Part shown: in pieces, positions 17,277 through 26,414 of the stretch
Layout of the letters: every line of letters starts with the position of its first letter
Position numbering within the stretch: the stretch's first letter is position 1
Source: CAWCTD01 sp963798455
GTDB taxonomy: Bacteria; Acidobacteriota; Terriglobia; Bryobacterales; Bryobacteraceae
Reading direction: 5' to 3'
Length of the DNA: 64,000 nt
Assembly: GCA_963798455.1 (NCBI GenBank)
Contig: CAWCTD010000003.1
Span: forward strand, 2,232,001 to 2,296,000
The notes under the pieces: model-generated
What the model was told of the DNA's origin: nothing
Databases searched by the model: none
The model's input: the letters and a program-made list of their open reading frames with translations, nothing else
Translations under genes and position numbers: made by a program

Positions 17277-18448
17277 CAGAAGTCTCTCACCTGCTGCGTA
17301 TAGCCTTCAAAATTCCGTTTGGTCTCCGCGAGCGAATCGCCCCCGAACTTCTCCAGCATGGCCTGGGCCAGCACCAGCGCGACCATAGCCTCGCCAATAA
17401 CCCCCGCGGCCGGAACCACGCAGACGTCGCTGCGCTCGTAGGCGGCGAGCGCCGCCTCACGCGTCACGAAATCCACCGATTCGAGCGGGCGGCGCAACGT
17501 GGAAATCGGTTTCAGGAAACCTCGCACGACAATGTCCTCACCGTTGGTGATGCCGCCTTCGATCCCGCCGGCGTGATTGGAACCCCGCGTGAAGCGGCGC
17601 TGCTCCCGGTCGTAGTGAATGGTGTCCTGGACGGAGGAGCCCGGACTGGCCGCTGCCTGGACCGCATCCCCGATCTCGACGCCTTTCACCGCCTGAATGG
17701 AAACGACGGCCTGCGCCAGGCGCGCGTCGAGCCTGGAATCCCAACTGATGTGCGCGCCAAGGCCAGGCGGCACGCCGTGGGCCACTACTTCGAAGACGCC
17801 CCCCAACGAGTCTCCGGTCCGATATGCCTCGTCAACGGCCGCCTTCATCCGCTGTTCCGCCTCCTCGTCCACGCAGCCGAGCAGGACCTCGGTGCGCTGG
17901 CTGAGAGCGGCCAGTTCATCCCACGAGGCGCTCCTCGGGAGCTTCACGGACCCGACCGCCACAACGTGACTGAGGATCTGGATGTCGAACTCGCCGAGGA
18001 AAGCCTTGGCGATGGCGCCCGCCGCCACCCGCGCCGTGGTTTCCCGCGCGCTGGCGCGTTCCAGGATGTAGCGGGCGTCGCGAAAATCGTACTTCAGGGC
18101 GCCCGCCAAATCCGCGTGTCCGGGGCGCGGCCGGGTGACCGGCTTCTTCCTCCCTTCGGCGCCTTCCGAATCTTCCACGGGCAGCGCATCGGTCCAGTTC
18201 TGCCAGTCTTTGTTCCGGATCAGAAGGGCGACGGGCGAGCCGATGGTGTGCGAGTGCCTCACGCCGGCCACGATGCCGACTTCATCGGTCTCTATCTTCA
18301 TCCGCCCGCCCCGTCCGTAGCCCTGCTGCCTGCGCCACAGCTCGCGATTGATGGCCGCCGCGGACACGGGAATCCCGGCGGGCAGGCCGGTCAGGGTGGC
18401 CACCAGACACTGCCCGTGCGATTCTCCAGCGGTCTCAAAACGCAGCAT
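17276..18448 (-). CDS. aroC: Chorismate synthase
   Basis: The protein has 390 residues. It converts EPSP to chorismate with reduced FMN, the last shikimate step. Clear signatures are FETAGESHGQCLVATLTGLP, RRQQGYGRGGRM, GHADLAGALKYDFRDAR and ERASARETTARVAAG. Chorismate feeds the aromatic amino acids and also MqnA, whose gene lies at 29.7 kb. It is the second gene of the minus-strand cluster after the SurA-like lipoprotein and overlaps def by one base. Confidence 0.97.
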   Translation of the reverse strand: MLRFETAGESHGQCLVATLTGLPAGIPVSAAAINRELWRRQQGYGRGGRMKIETDEVGIVAGVRHSHTIGSPVALLIRNKDWQNWTDALPVEDSEGAEGRKKPVTRPRPGHADLAGALKYDFRDARYILERASARETTARVAAGAIAKAFLGEFDIQILSHVVAVGSVKLPRSASWDELAALSQRTEVLLGCVDEEAEQRMKAAVDEAYRTGDSLGGVFEVVAHGVPPGLGAHISWDSRLDARLAQAVVSIQAVKGVEIGDAVQAAASPGSSVQDTIHYDREQRRFTRGSNHAGGIEGGITNGEDIVVRGFLKPISTLRRPLESVDFVTREAALAAYERSDVCVVPAAGVIGEAMVALVLAQAMLEKFGGDSLAETKRNFEGYTQQVRDF

Positions 18449-18486
18449 GTACGGTCTCTATCCCGCGGGAAAGCCCCGCAGCTTCC

Positions 18487-19524
18487 CTACTTCCCCACCT
18501 GTGCCTTCTCCAGTATGGATGCGGCATAGTAATTCACGACTTTTGCTTCGTTGCGAGCCCTCTCGTAATAGGCGGCCTTGAGCAACGTGTCCTTACGGTT
18601 CAACAGCGTCTCGCGTATGGTCTGCTGGACGCGAGGATCGTTCAGATCGCGCTGCCCGGCCGGCTCCTTGGAGATCACCTTCAGTATCCGGTAGCCCTCG
18701 GGGGTCCTGATGACTGGAGAGAGCTGCCCGGGCTGGAGCTGCATCACCATCTTCCGCAATTCGACGTTGGCCTTCTCCAGCGACGATTCGGCGATGAATC
18801 CCAGGTCTCCCCCGTTCGGCGCGCTTTCGGGGTCCTCGGAAAAGTTCTGCGCCAGCATGATGAAGTCCTCGCCGTTCTTCAGCCGCGTCAGCAGCATCTG
18901 GATCTTCTTCCTCGCCTGGTCGTCGTTCTGGGCCTTGTCGCTCTTCAGGTTCCGTATGCTGGGATCGGGACTGGGGGTTACGAGAATCTGCGCCAGATGA
19001 ACCTGAGGCTCGGCCAGGTTGAAGCTGTCCCGATTGGCCGCGTAGAAGTCGGACACGTCCTTGTCGGTGATGGTGATGTGAGACGTGATCTCACGGTTGA
19101 ACAGCTTTTGGACGCTGAGATCGCGCCTCAATTGAGCCTTCAACTCCTCCGCGGTCAGTTTGCGCCCCGTGAGCTGCTTCTGAAACTCCTCCTGCGTGTA
19201 GGGCGCCTTCAACTCGTTGAACTTGGCCTCGACGTCGGAGTCGACGGCCATCAGCCCCAGCTTTTCCGCGCGCTGCAGCATGATCTCGTTGTCGACCAGA
19301 CTGCGCAGCACTTCGAGCTTCTGGATGTCCACCAGGTCCTGGCTGGCTTCCGGAGTCGCGCGGTCCGGCGGGAACTGCGTGACATATTGCTTGTCCAGCT
19401 CGGCGTTGGTGATGACACGGTTGTTGACGCTCGCAGCCACGTTGGCGGGCGGTGACCGCCGGCACGCCGCGAGCGAGAACAAAGCATAAGCAAGGACAGC
19501 AAGCAAAGACAATCGCTTGAACAT
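18487..19524 (-). CDS. SurA/PpiC-type peptidyl-prolyl isomerase lipoprotein
   Basis: The protein has 345 residues. A lipoprotein signal with the lipobox L-A-A-C places the mature N-terminus at Cys21, so the protein is anchored to a membrane facing the periplasm. A SurA_N-like helical domain (about residues 30-175) is followed by a parvulin domain (about 175-290) with QVHLAQILV, FSEDPESAPNGGDLGFI and LSPVIRTPEGYRILKV. It probably chaperones outer-membrane proteins. It is the first gene of the cluster leading to aroC, def, fmt and argJ and is divergent from the esterase-like gene. Confidence 0.9.
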   Translation of the reverse strand: MFKRLSLLAVLAYALFSLAACRRSPPANVAASVNNRVITNAELDKQYVTQFPPDRATPEASQDLVDIQKLEVLRSLVDNEIMLQRAEKLGLMAVDSDVEAKFNELKAPYTQEEFQKQLTGRKLTAEELKAQLRRDLSVQKLFNREITSHITITDKDVSDFYAANRDSFNLAEPQVHLAQILVTPSPDPSIRNLKSDKAQNDDQARKKIQMLLTRLKNGEDFIMLAQNFSEDPESAPNGGDLGFIAESSLEKANVELRKMVMQLQPGQLSPVIRTPEGYRILKVISKEPAGQRDLNDPRVQQTIRETLLNRKDTLLKAAYYERARNEAKVVNYYAASILEKAQVGK

Positions 19525-19640
19525 AGGGTGAACCAGTATTGTACCGAACCGCGGCCGCCGCGGAGCGGCAGCGGCGGCTACGCAGCTACCGGGGCCGTGA
19601 TCCGTGGCCGGCCGCTTCGAATTGCATTTACACTAGGCAC

Positions 19641-21365
19641 ATGGGTGAAAGTCTTACAGTTGCTCAGGCGATAGTTGCTACGCTGCTGGCTGGGTTGCCG
19701 GGGCTGGCCGCCCCCCAATTCTCCATTTCCTTCCCGAAGGAACGGAGCGCACAGGCGATCGACGGGCGCTTGTTGCTGGTTGTCTCGAACGATCCCTCCG
19801 CCGAGCCCCGGATGCAGGTGAATGATACGCCGGCCTCCCAGATGGTCTTTGGCGTGGATGTCAACGGCCTCCAACCGGGCCGGGCGGCCATCGTCGACGA
19901 GCACGCGTTCGGCTATCCCGTCGGCAGCCTTGCCGGCCTGAAGCCGGGCGAATACTGCGTCCAGGCAGTGCTCCATCGCTACGAGAGCTTCCACCGCGCC
20001 GATGGCCATGCGGTGAAGCTGCCCATGGATCGAGGCGAAGGCCAGCACTGGAACCTGGCGCCGGGCAACCTTTACAGCAAGCCGCAGAAGCTCAAACTCG
20101 GCCAAGGAACGTCCGCGCCCATCCGGATCGTTCTCGATCAGGAGATCCCCCCGATTCCCGAGCCGAAGGATACCAAGTACGTCCGGCATATCAAGATCAA
20201 GAGCGAGTTGCTGAGCAGGTTCTGGGGCCGCCCGATGTACCTGGGAGCGCACATACTCGTGCCGGAAGGTTTTGACGAGCACCCCGAGGCGCACTATCCG
20301 CTCGCCGTTTTTCACGGGCACTTTCCCAGTGATTTCGATGACTTTCGCACCGAACCTCCCGATCCGAACCTGAAGCCGGACTACAGCGAGCGGTTTCATC
20401 TGGCCGGTTACAACCGTATCCAGCAGGAAGAGGACTACAAGTTCTACCAGCAGTGGATCTCGCCGAAGTTTCCACGGATCCTCATCGTCGAGATTCAGCA
20501 CGCCAACCCCTACTACGACGATTCGTACGCGGTCAATTCGGCGAACGTCGGACCTTATGGAGACGCCATCGAGACCGAGCTGATTCCCTACATCGAGAAG
20601 CAGTTCCGGGGCATCGGGCAAGGCTGGGCGCGGTTTCTGTACGGCGGCTCAACCGGCGGATGGGAAGCGCTGGCCGTCCAGATATTCTATCCCGATCACT
20701 ACAACGGAACCTTCGCGGCGTGCCCCGATCCGGTGGACTTTCGCGCCTACACGCTGATTGACCTTTACAAGGACAAGAACGCCTATTTTCTCGAGGGTGC
20801 GCACAAGAGGGTGGCGCAGCCCGCGATGCGGGACTACCTCGGTCACGTCACCGCGACGCAGCAGGACACGAACTACTATGAGCTGGCGTTGGGGACGAAA
20901 GGCCGCTCCGGCGAGCAGTACGACATCTGGCAAGCTGTGTATTCGCCGGTAGCGAGCGACGGCTATCCGGCGAAGATCTTCGATAAACTCACCGGCGACA
21001 TCAACCCGGAGGTCGCGGCCTATTGGCGGGAACACTTTGACCTGAGCCACATCCTGCAGCGCGATTGGGCTGCGCTCGGGCCCAAGCTGAGAGGCAAGAT
21101 CCACATTTACGTGGGCAGCGCGGACACCTACTTTCTCAATGATGCCGTTTACTACATCGAGGATTTCTTGAAGGGAACCACGAACCCCCCCTACGAGGGA
21201 GAGGTCAAGTACGGTGACCGGGCCGAACATTGCTGGAACGGCGATCCGGCCCTGCCCAATGCTCTCTCGCGGCTGCATTACAACACGATGTACCTGCCCA
21301 AGATGATGGAGCGGATGGAGAAGACCGCTCCTCCCGGGGCCGATTTGACGAGCTGGCGGTACTAG
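19641..21365 (+). CDS. Secreted alpha/beta-hydrolase, putative esterase
   Basis: The protein has 574 residues from the ATG at 19641. Residues 1-24 form a signal peptide ending at LAAP. The N-terminal half is beta-rich, and the C-terminal half has an esterase-type hydrolase fold: HYPLAVFHGHFPSDF, the nucleophile elbow G-G-S-T-G-G-W with Ser337, and a late His in GDRAEHCWNG. The substrate is unknown. No ribosome site precedes the ATG; instead TACACT lies six bases upstream, which would fit a leaderless transcript. A longer frame starting at 19539 lacks a signal peptide and was not chosen. Confidence 0.78.
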   Translation: MGESLTVAQAIVATLLAGLPGLAAPQFSISFPKERSAQAIDGRLLLVVSNDPSAEPRMQVNDTPASQMVFGVDVNGLQPGRAAIVDEHAFGYPVGSLAGLKPGEYCVQAVLHRYESFHRADGHAVKLPMDRGEGQHWNLAPGNLYSKPQKLKLGQGTSAPIRIVLDQEIPPIPEPKDTKYVRHIKIKSELLSRFWGRPMYLGAHILVPEGFDEHPEAHYPLAVFHGHFPSDFDDFRTEPPDPNLKPDYSERFHLAGYNRIQQEEDYKFYQQWISPKFPRILIVEIQHANPYYDDSYAVNSANVGPYGDAIETELIPYIEKQFRGIGQGWARFLYGGSTGGWEALAVQIFYPDHYNGTFAACPDPVDFRAYTLIDLYKDKNAYFLEGAHKRVAQPAMRDYLGHVTATQQDTNYYELALGTKGRSGEQYDIWQAVYSPVASDGYPAKIFDKLTGDINPEVAAYWREHFDLSHILQRDWAALGPKLRGKIHIYVGSADTYFLNDAVYYIEDFLKGTTNPPYEGEVKYGDRAEHCWNGDPALPNALSRLHYNTMYLPKMMERMEKTAPPGADLTSWRY

Positions 21366-21383
21366 AAGCTGGGGAGGGCTGCG

Positions 21384-22589
21384 CTAATCGAACTGCACGC
21401 CTTCCCAGCGGGCCACAACCGCCGTCGCCAGGCAGTTACCCACTACGTTCACCGAGGTGCGGGCCATGTCCAGCAGCGCGTCGATGCCGAGCAGGACCGC
21501 GGCCCCCTCTAAGGGCAGCCCGAACTGGGCCAGAGTGCCGGTCAGGATGACCAGTGCCGCGCGCGGCACCCCCGCCACGCCCTTGCTGGCTAGCATCAGG
21601 GTCAGCATCATGAGGAGTTGCTGCCCGACGGAAAGACCGATTCCCGCGGCCTGTGCCACAAAGACGGAAGCCAGCGACAGGTACAGTGTGGAACCGTCCA
21701 GGTTGAAGCTGTAACCGGTGGGGATGACGAACGAGACGATGTGCCGGGGCGCGCCGAAGCTCTCCATGTTTTCGAGCGCCCGAGGCAGCGCGGCTTCGCT
21801 CGATGCGGTGGAGAACGCAATCAGAAAGGGCTCGCGGACGGCCCTCCAGAAGCGCCGGACTGGGACGCGCGCGATGAGCATGACCGTCCCCAGCACGAGA
21901 AACAGAAAGGCCGCCTGCGCCGCGTACATGGTCAGGATGAGCTTGCCCAAACCGACCAGGACGCCGGAGCCTTCGCCTGCGATCGTCACCGCCATGGCCG
22001 CGCCCACGCCCAACGGGGCCAGCCACATCACGTAGCCCGTGTACTTGAACATCACCTCAGCCAGCGCCCGGGCGAAATCGACCACCGGTCTGGCTTTTTC
22101 CCCGACCGCGGCGCAGGCGACCCCGAACAGCAGCGAGAAGACGACCAGTTGGAGCACCTCGCCCCGGGCCATGGCGTCGATGACGCTGGACGGGAACACG
22201 TGCTCCAGGAAACTCGAGGCGCTGGGGGGAGAGGCTGCGGCCGGGGCCGTGGCCACGGACTGCCGGAGAGTCATCCCCTCCCCGGGTCTCGCCAGGTTGA
22301 CCGCACCCAAGCCGAGGAACAAAGCGACCGTGGTGACGATTTCGAAATAGACGACCGCCTTGAGCGCGATCCTGCCCATGGCCTTCAGATTTCCCATGCC
22401 GGCGATCCCGCACACGAGTGTGCTGAACAGAAGCGGCGCAATGATGGACCGGATCAACCGCAGGAAGACGTTGCTCACCGGCGCCAGCCCGCGCGAGAAG
22501 CCGGGTGCAATCAGGCCCAGCACAACCCCGGCGGCCATGCCCACGAAAATCCAACCTGTCAGGGAGATGCGTCTCAGCGCTCGCCCCAT
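21384..22589 (-). CDS. Dicarboxylate/amino acid:cation symporter (DAACS family)
   Basis: The protein has 401 residues with about eight membrane helices and the two re-entrant signatures of the GltP/DctA family: STASSEAALPRALENM (the serine-rich motif) and PTGYSFNLDGSTLYLS. It imports C4-dicarboxylates or acidic amino acids with Na+ or H+; which one cannot be told. Its start overlaps the end of nadK by 16 bases, so I rejected the much longer frame that reaches 22835. It is the last gene of the xseB-ispA-tlyA-nadK run. Confidence 0.92.
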   Translation of the reverse strand: MGRALRRISLTGWIFVGMAAGVVLGLIAPGFSRGLAPVSNVFLRLIRSIIAPLLFSTLVCGIAGMGNLKAMGRIALKAVVYFEIVTTVALFLGLGAVNLARPGEGMTLRQSVATAPAAASPPSASSFLEHVFPSSVIDAMARGEVLQLVVFSLLFGVACAAVGEKARPVVDFARALAEVMFKYTGYVMWLAPLGVGAAMAVTIAGEGSGVLVGLGKLILTMYAAQAAFLFLVLGTVMLIARVPVRRFWRAVREPFLIAFSTASSEAALPRALENMESFGAPRHIVSFVIPTGYSFNLDGSTLYLSLASVFVAQAAGIGLSVGQQLLMMLTLMLASKGVAGVPRAALVILTGTLAQFGLPLEGAAVLLGIDALLDMARTSVNVVGNCLATAVVARWEGVQFD

Positions 22590-23437
22590 TTGAGTTTCTC
22601 GCGAAGCACGTCGAAGAACCTCAGCTTCGGCGGCCGGATGAGATGGATCGAGTGGCTGGAGCTGCGGCACACCACCACGTCGTCGTGCTTCAGGGGCTCG
22701 CCGACCTGGCCGTCGATGGTCAGGTAGGCCTCGCTGTCCGCCGCGCGATTTCGAATTGAGATCACGCTTTCCGCCGGCACGATAACCGGCCGGTTGGTGA
22801 GCATGTGCGGCGAGATGGGCGTCAGGCAGAGGCACGCCACGGAAGGAAACACGATGGGCCCGCCCGCCGAGAGCGAGTACGCCGTGGAGCCGGTGGGCGT
22901 CGAGACCACCAGGCCGTCGGCCTTGTACACGCAGACAAGCTGCGCGTCCGCGTGCGTCTCCAGGTCGATCATGCGCGCGATGGAGGCCTTGGTCAGCACG
23001 ACGTCGTTCAGCGCTTCGTATCTGGAGACGGTTTCGCCGCCTCTCACCACGTCGCAGTGCAGCATCCGCCGCAGCCCGATTCGATGCTCCCCGCGAAGGA
23101 TGTCCTCCAGTGCGGGGTAGAGTCCTTCGACCGTAATTGCGGTCAGAAAGCCCAGTCCCCCGAGGTTCACCGCGAGCACCGGAACCTCCCGGCCGCCCAA
23201 GGCTCGCGCGGCCGAAAGCAGCGTGCCGTCACCGCCGAGAACGAGGATCAACTGGCAGCCCTCGGGCACCTCGTTCCTGGGGAGACCGTCCGTCCGCCCG
23301 GCGTAGGAAGCGGTGACGTCATCCAAGCGCAGTTTCATGCCGCGGGCGGCCAGCCAGGCCACCAGCGAGGGCACGACTTCCGCCGCCTTGGGGGCATGCG
23401 GCTTGGTAACCAATCCGATCGTCTCAATGACGGGCAT
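22574..23437 (-). CDS. nadK: NAD kinase
   Basis: The protein has 287 residues. It phosphorylates NAD to NADP. The catalytic GGDGT lies in LILVLGGDGTLLSAARALGG, followed by NLGGLGFLT and the NAD-binding DGLVVSTPTGSTAYSLSAGG. It overlaps tlyA by 14 bases and the downstream symporter by 16, indicating a tightly packed operon. Confidence 0.96.
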   Translation of the reverse strand: MPVIETIGLVTKPHAPKAAEVVPSLVAWLAARGMKLRLDDVTASYAGRTDGLPRNEVPEGCQLILVLGGDGTLLSAARALGGREVPVLAVNLGGLGFLTAITVEGLYPALEDILRGEHRIGLRRMLHCDVVRGGETVSRYEALNDVVLTKASIARMIDLETHADAQLVCVYKADGLVVSTPTGSTAYSLSAGGPIVFPSVACLCLTPISPHMLTNRPVIVPAESVISIRNRAADSEAYLTIDGQVGEPLKHDDVVVCRSSSHSIHLIRPPKLRFFDVLREKLKWGER

Positions 23438-24158
23438 ACAAGAGGAACTCCTTGTTCCCTTCCGCGCCCAGAATCGGGCTCTCCATCAGGTCCGCGCAAA
23501 GACCAAGGTCGCGCACGGCTCTCTCCACCCGCGCGCAGGCGGCCTGGTGCAGCGCCGGGTCGCGCACGATGCCACCCTTGCCAACCTGACCCCGCCCGAC
23601 CTCGAACTGGGGCTTGACGAGTATAACCATTTCACCTTGCCCGCGCAGCAGGGCCGCGACGCGGGGAAGGATCAACGTTACCGAAATGAAGCTGACGTCG
23701 CAAGCCGCCAGATCGACAAGCTCGCCGATGTCCTGGAACTTCAGATAGCGCGCATTGATGCCCTCGCGTACGGCCACGCGGGGATCGTTGCGCAGCTTCC
23801 AGTCCAGTTGCCCGCTGCCCACGTCCACGGCATAGACGCGCGCCGCCCCGCGCTGGAGAAGGCAGTCGGTGAAACCTCCGGTCGAAGCGCCCACGTCCAG
23901 GCAGGTCTTACCGGTGGCATCGATCCGGAAGGCGTCCAACGCGGCTGCGAGCTTCTTTCCCGCCCGGCTCACGTAAGGAGGCCGCTCCAGCAGTTCGACG
24001 CGGCTTTCCAGCGAGACACTGTGGCCGGGCTTGGCGGCCCGCTGGCCATCCACCAGCACATGGCCGGCCAGCACCAGCGCGCGGGCCTTCTCGCGGGACT
24101 CGACCAGACCACGGTCGACGAGCAACAGGTCCAGGCGTTGTTTGCCCGCGGGTTTCAT
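23424..24158 (-). CDS. tlyA: TlyA-family rRNA 2'-O-methyltransferase/hemolysin homologue
   Basis: The protein has 244 residues. Residues 1-65 form an S4 RNA-binding domain (KQRLDLLLVDRGLVESREKA), followed by a FtsJ-like methyltransferase with the SAM-binding LDVGASTGGFTDCLLQRGA and the YAVDVG strand. TlyA enzymes methylate ribose in 16S/23S rRNA. Its start overlaps the ispA stop by four bases. The position between ispA and nadK is a common arrangement in bacteria. Confidence 0.94.
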   Translation of the reverse strand: MKPAGKQRLDLLLVDRGLVESREKARALVLAGHVLVDGQRAAKPGHSVSLESRVELLERPPYVSRAGKKLAAALDAFRIDATGKTCLDVGASTGGFTDCLLQRGAARVYAVDVGSGQLDWKLRNDPRVAVREGINARYLKFQDIGELVDLAACDVSFISVTLILPRVAALLRGQGEMVILVKPQFEVGRGQVGKGGIVRDPALHQAACARVERAVRDLGLCADLMESPILGAEGNKEFLLYARH

Positions 24159-25039
24159 GCGCGGCGGTGGACGATGAAGTCGGCCAGCTCCTTCAAGCGC
24201 GCGGCCCGGTCTCCGAACAGGCCGAGAGCGGCATGGGCTCCCGCTCTCTCGCGCTCGGCCATGCGGCGCGATTCCTCGATGCCGTAGACCGCGGGAAAGG
24301 TGATCTTGTGTTGGGCCGCATCCTTGCCCGCCGTCTTGCCCAGCGCTTCGGACGACTCCTCAACGTCCAGCAGATCGTCCACGATCTGGAAGGCAAGCCC
24401 CACGTGCTCGCCATAACCAGAAAGCGCGCCGAGTTGTTCTTCCGTGGCGCCGGCGTAAATGGCTCCGATGCGCAGGCTGGCCCGGAGCAGCGCGCCCGTC
24501 TTGGCGCGATGGATGGTCTCGAGCAGGACCGGGTCGGGGGTCTTCCCTTCCCCTTCGAGGTCCCAGACCTGGCCCGCGACCATGCCCTTGGGAGTGCCGG
24601 CCGCGGTGGCCAGCTCCAGGACCATGCGAGCCCTCCGGCCCTGGTCCACGCTGTCAGTCTCGCTCAGCACCTGGAAGGCCATGGTGAGGAGCGCGTCGCC
24701 GGCCAGGATGGCCATGGCCTCTCCGAACACCTTGTGGCAGGTGGGCCGTCCGCGCCGCAGATCGTCGTTGTCCAGCGCAGGCAGGTCGTCGTGGATCAAG
24801 GAGTAGGTGTGGACCAATTCAAGCGCGCAAGCCGCCGTCTCCACGCCGCGCGAACAGAGCGAGACCCCGCGCGCGGCTTCCATGCAGAGGATCGGGCGTA
24901 TGCGCTTTCCTCCGGCGAACAGGCTGTAGCGCATGGCGCGGTGGATGGTCCGCGGGGGAGTGTCCTCGGAAGGCACCCGCCGCGCCAGTTCGGCGTCTAC
25001 CAGCGTCTGTTGATCAACCAGGTAGTCGCGGAGGGTCAT
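24155..25039 (-). CDS. ispA: Polyprenyl (farnesyl/geranylgeranyl) diphosphate synthase
   Basis: The protein has 294 residues from ATG 25039. It condenses IPP with allylic diphosphates for quinone side chains and undecaprenol precursors. The first Asp-rich motif is DDLPALDNDDLRRGRPTCHK and the second is DDLLD in LAFQIVDDLLDVEES. GGKRIRP and KTGALLRAS are also conserved. The start overlaps the xseB stop in an ATGA, the usual coupling, so the longer frame from 25135 was rejected. Product chain length cannot be read with certainty. Confidence 0.94.
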   Translation of the reverse strand: MTLRDYLVDQQTLVDAELARRVPSEDTPPRTIHRAMRYSLFAGGKRIRPILCMEAARGVSLCSRGVETAACALELVHTYSLIHDDLPALDNDDLRRGRPTCHKVFGEAMAILAGDALLTMAFQVLSETDSVDQGRRARMVLELATAAGTPKGMVAGQVWDLEGEGKTPDPVLLETIHRAKTGALLRASLRIGAIYAGATEEQLGALSGYGEHVGLAFQIVDDLLDVEESSEALGKTAGKDAAQHKITFPAVYGIEESRRMAERERAGAHAALGLFGDRAARLKELADFIVHRRA

Positions 25040-25287
25040 TCCTTGTCGGGGCGGAAAGGTTCGGGTTGCATTTTGCTGTTCTTCTTGATCAGGATTTCGA
25101 CGCGACTCTCCGCCTCTTCCAACTGCTTCCGGCAAGTCTGGCTGAGTCCGATCCCTTTCTCGAAAAGCGCCAGGGCGCGATCGAGCGGCAGGTCGCCGGT
25201 CTCCAACTCCTTGACGACCTTCTCCAACTCGTCCAGGCTGGCCTCGAAACTCGCCAGCGGCGTGCCGTCGCTCGGTTCCTCGGGCAT
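25036..25287 (-). CDS. xseB: Exodeoxyribonuclease VII small subunit
   Basis: The protein has 83 residues. It matches XseB: SFEASLDELEKVVKELETGD, LPLDRALALFEKGIGLSQTC and a helical acidic/basic tail. It partners XseA in degrading single-stranded DNA; xseA is not in the window. It heads the operon running to ispA, tlyA and nadK and is divergent from the gene at 25325. Confidence 0.95.
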   Translation of the reverse strand: MPEEPSDGTPLASFEASLDELEKVVKELETGDLPLDRALALFEKGIGLSQTCRKQLEEAESRVEILIKKNSKMQPEPFRPDKE

Positions 25288-25324
25288 TGCCCTATTCTAA
25301 CCCAGGCTCCGGATCGCATATCAT

Positions 25325-26344
25325 GTGTCTATGACTATTCGAGCTGTGATTGTGGGATGCCTGACGTTTCTGGGTGCGGCGGGGCTGCGAGCTGACTTCA
25401 GCTACGACCAGACGTCGAAGATCACGGGCGGGATGATGGCCAGCATGATGAAGGTGGCTGGGGTCTTCTCCCGAAGCGCGAGAGAACCCGTCAAGACTTC
25501 CGTGCTGGTGAAGGGCGACGTGATGGCGCGCCTGGGCGCCGAGACGGCGACTATTATCGACCTGGGCAAGGAGACCATCACCGAGATCAACTTCCGGCAG
25601 AAGACTTACTCGGTTATCACCTTCGCGCAGATGGCGCAGTTCTTGGATCAGATGTCGCGAAAGGCCGCACAGCAATCGGAGGGCAAAACCGACGTCAATT
25701 TCAAGGCCTCGGTGAAGGACACGGGTCAGACCCGGCAGATCTCCGGTCTCAACACGCGTGAGGTGATACTGACGCTGGAGATGGAAGGGACGGACAAGGA
25801 GTCCGGCAACAAGGGGTCGATGAATGTGACCTCCGATATGTGGATGGCCAAGGACGTCCCGGGCTACGAGGAAGTAAGATCCTTTTACCAGAAGATGTCG
25901 CAGAAGCTGGCCTGGATGCCGGGGAGCAACGCGTTCACGCAGGGGCGCGGCGACATGGCCAAGGCTTTTGCGGATCTCCAGAAGGAAGGAGCAAGGCTGG
26001 AGGGTGTGCCGGTGCTTCAGGTGGTGACCATGGGCGCCGCGGGCCAACCGGGACAGCCCGGCCAGCCGGCCCAGCCGGAGGCGGCTCCACCGAAGCAACA
26101 GCAGTCCCCAACTCCCTCCATCGGCGGCGCGCTGGGCCGCTTGGGCGGGTTCGGCGGGCTCGGCCGCCGGAAGAAGGAAGAGCCGCAGCAGCAACAGCAG
26201 GAGCAACCCGCCGCGACGGGAGCGCTGATCGAGATGACCACCGAGTCGAGCAACTTCTCCACGGGCGCGGTCGATCCCTCCAAGCTTCAAGTGCCCGCGG
26301 GCTTCCGCCAGGTCGAAAACGAAATGGCGAAGGGCCTCAAGTAG
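25325..26344 (+). CDS. Secreted protein of unknown function with Pro/Gln-rich linker
   Basis: The protein has 339 residues. I do not recognise the family. A signal peptide covers about residues 1-23. Residues 24-235 look like a beta-rich domain in which a matrix stores a value and tests it (TATIIDLGKETITEINFRQK), as in small acidobacterial exported proteins. Residues about 240-305 are low complexity, with GQPGQPGQPAQP, a GGALGRLGGFGGLGRR basic patch and a run of Gln. The C-terminus (from about 305) is again ordered. The second in-frame ATG at 25331 is an alternative start. It is convergent with the NHL gene. Confidence 0.7.
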   Translation: MSMTIRAVIVGCLTFLGAAGLRADFSYDQTSKITGGMMASMMKVAGVFSRSAREPVKTSVLVKGDVMARLGAETATIIDLGKETITEINFRQKTYSVITFAQMAQFLDQMSRKAAQQSEGKTDVNFKASVKDTGQTRQISGLNTREVILTLEMEGTDKESGNKGSMNVTSDMWMAKDVPGYEEVRSFYQKMSQKLAWMPGSNAFTQGRGDMAKAFADLQKEGARLEGVPVLQVVTMGAAGQPGQPGQPAQPEAAPPKQQQSPTPSIGGALGRLGGFGGLGRRKKEEPQQQQQEQPAATGALIEMTTESSNFSTGAVDPSKLQVPAGFRQVENEMAKGLK

Positions 26345-26414
26345 GGGCGCACCAGCGGCGCGCCCTCTGGAGTTTCTACAGTCCGGGCGAGGTCAGATCT
26401 GCGTTTGGCGCGCC

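Noticed and set aside
15839..18529. Long plus-strand frames over fmt and aroC
   Set aside because: They are antisense to unmistakable fmt and aroC genes and show no family motifs.
26035..26215. CRISPR-like or tandem DNA repeat in the Pro/Gln-rich region
   Set aside because: Short irregular codon repeats (GGACAGCCCGGCCAG, CAGCAGCAACAG) without spacers; low-complexity coding sequence.
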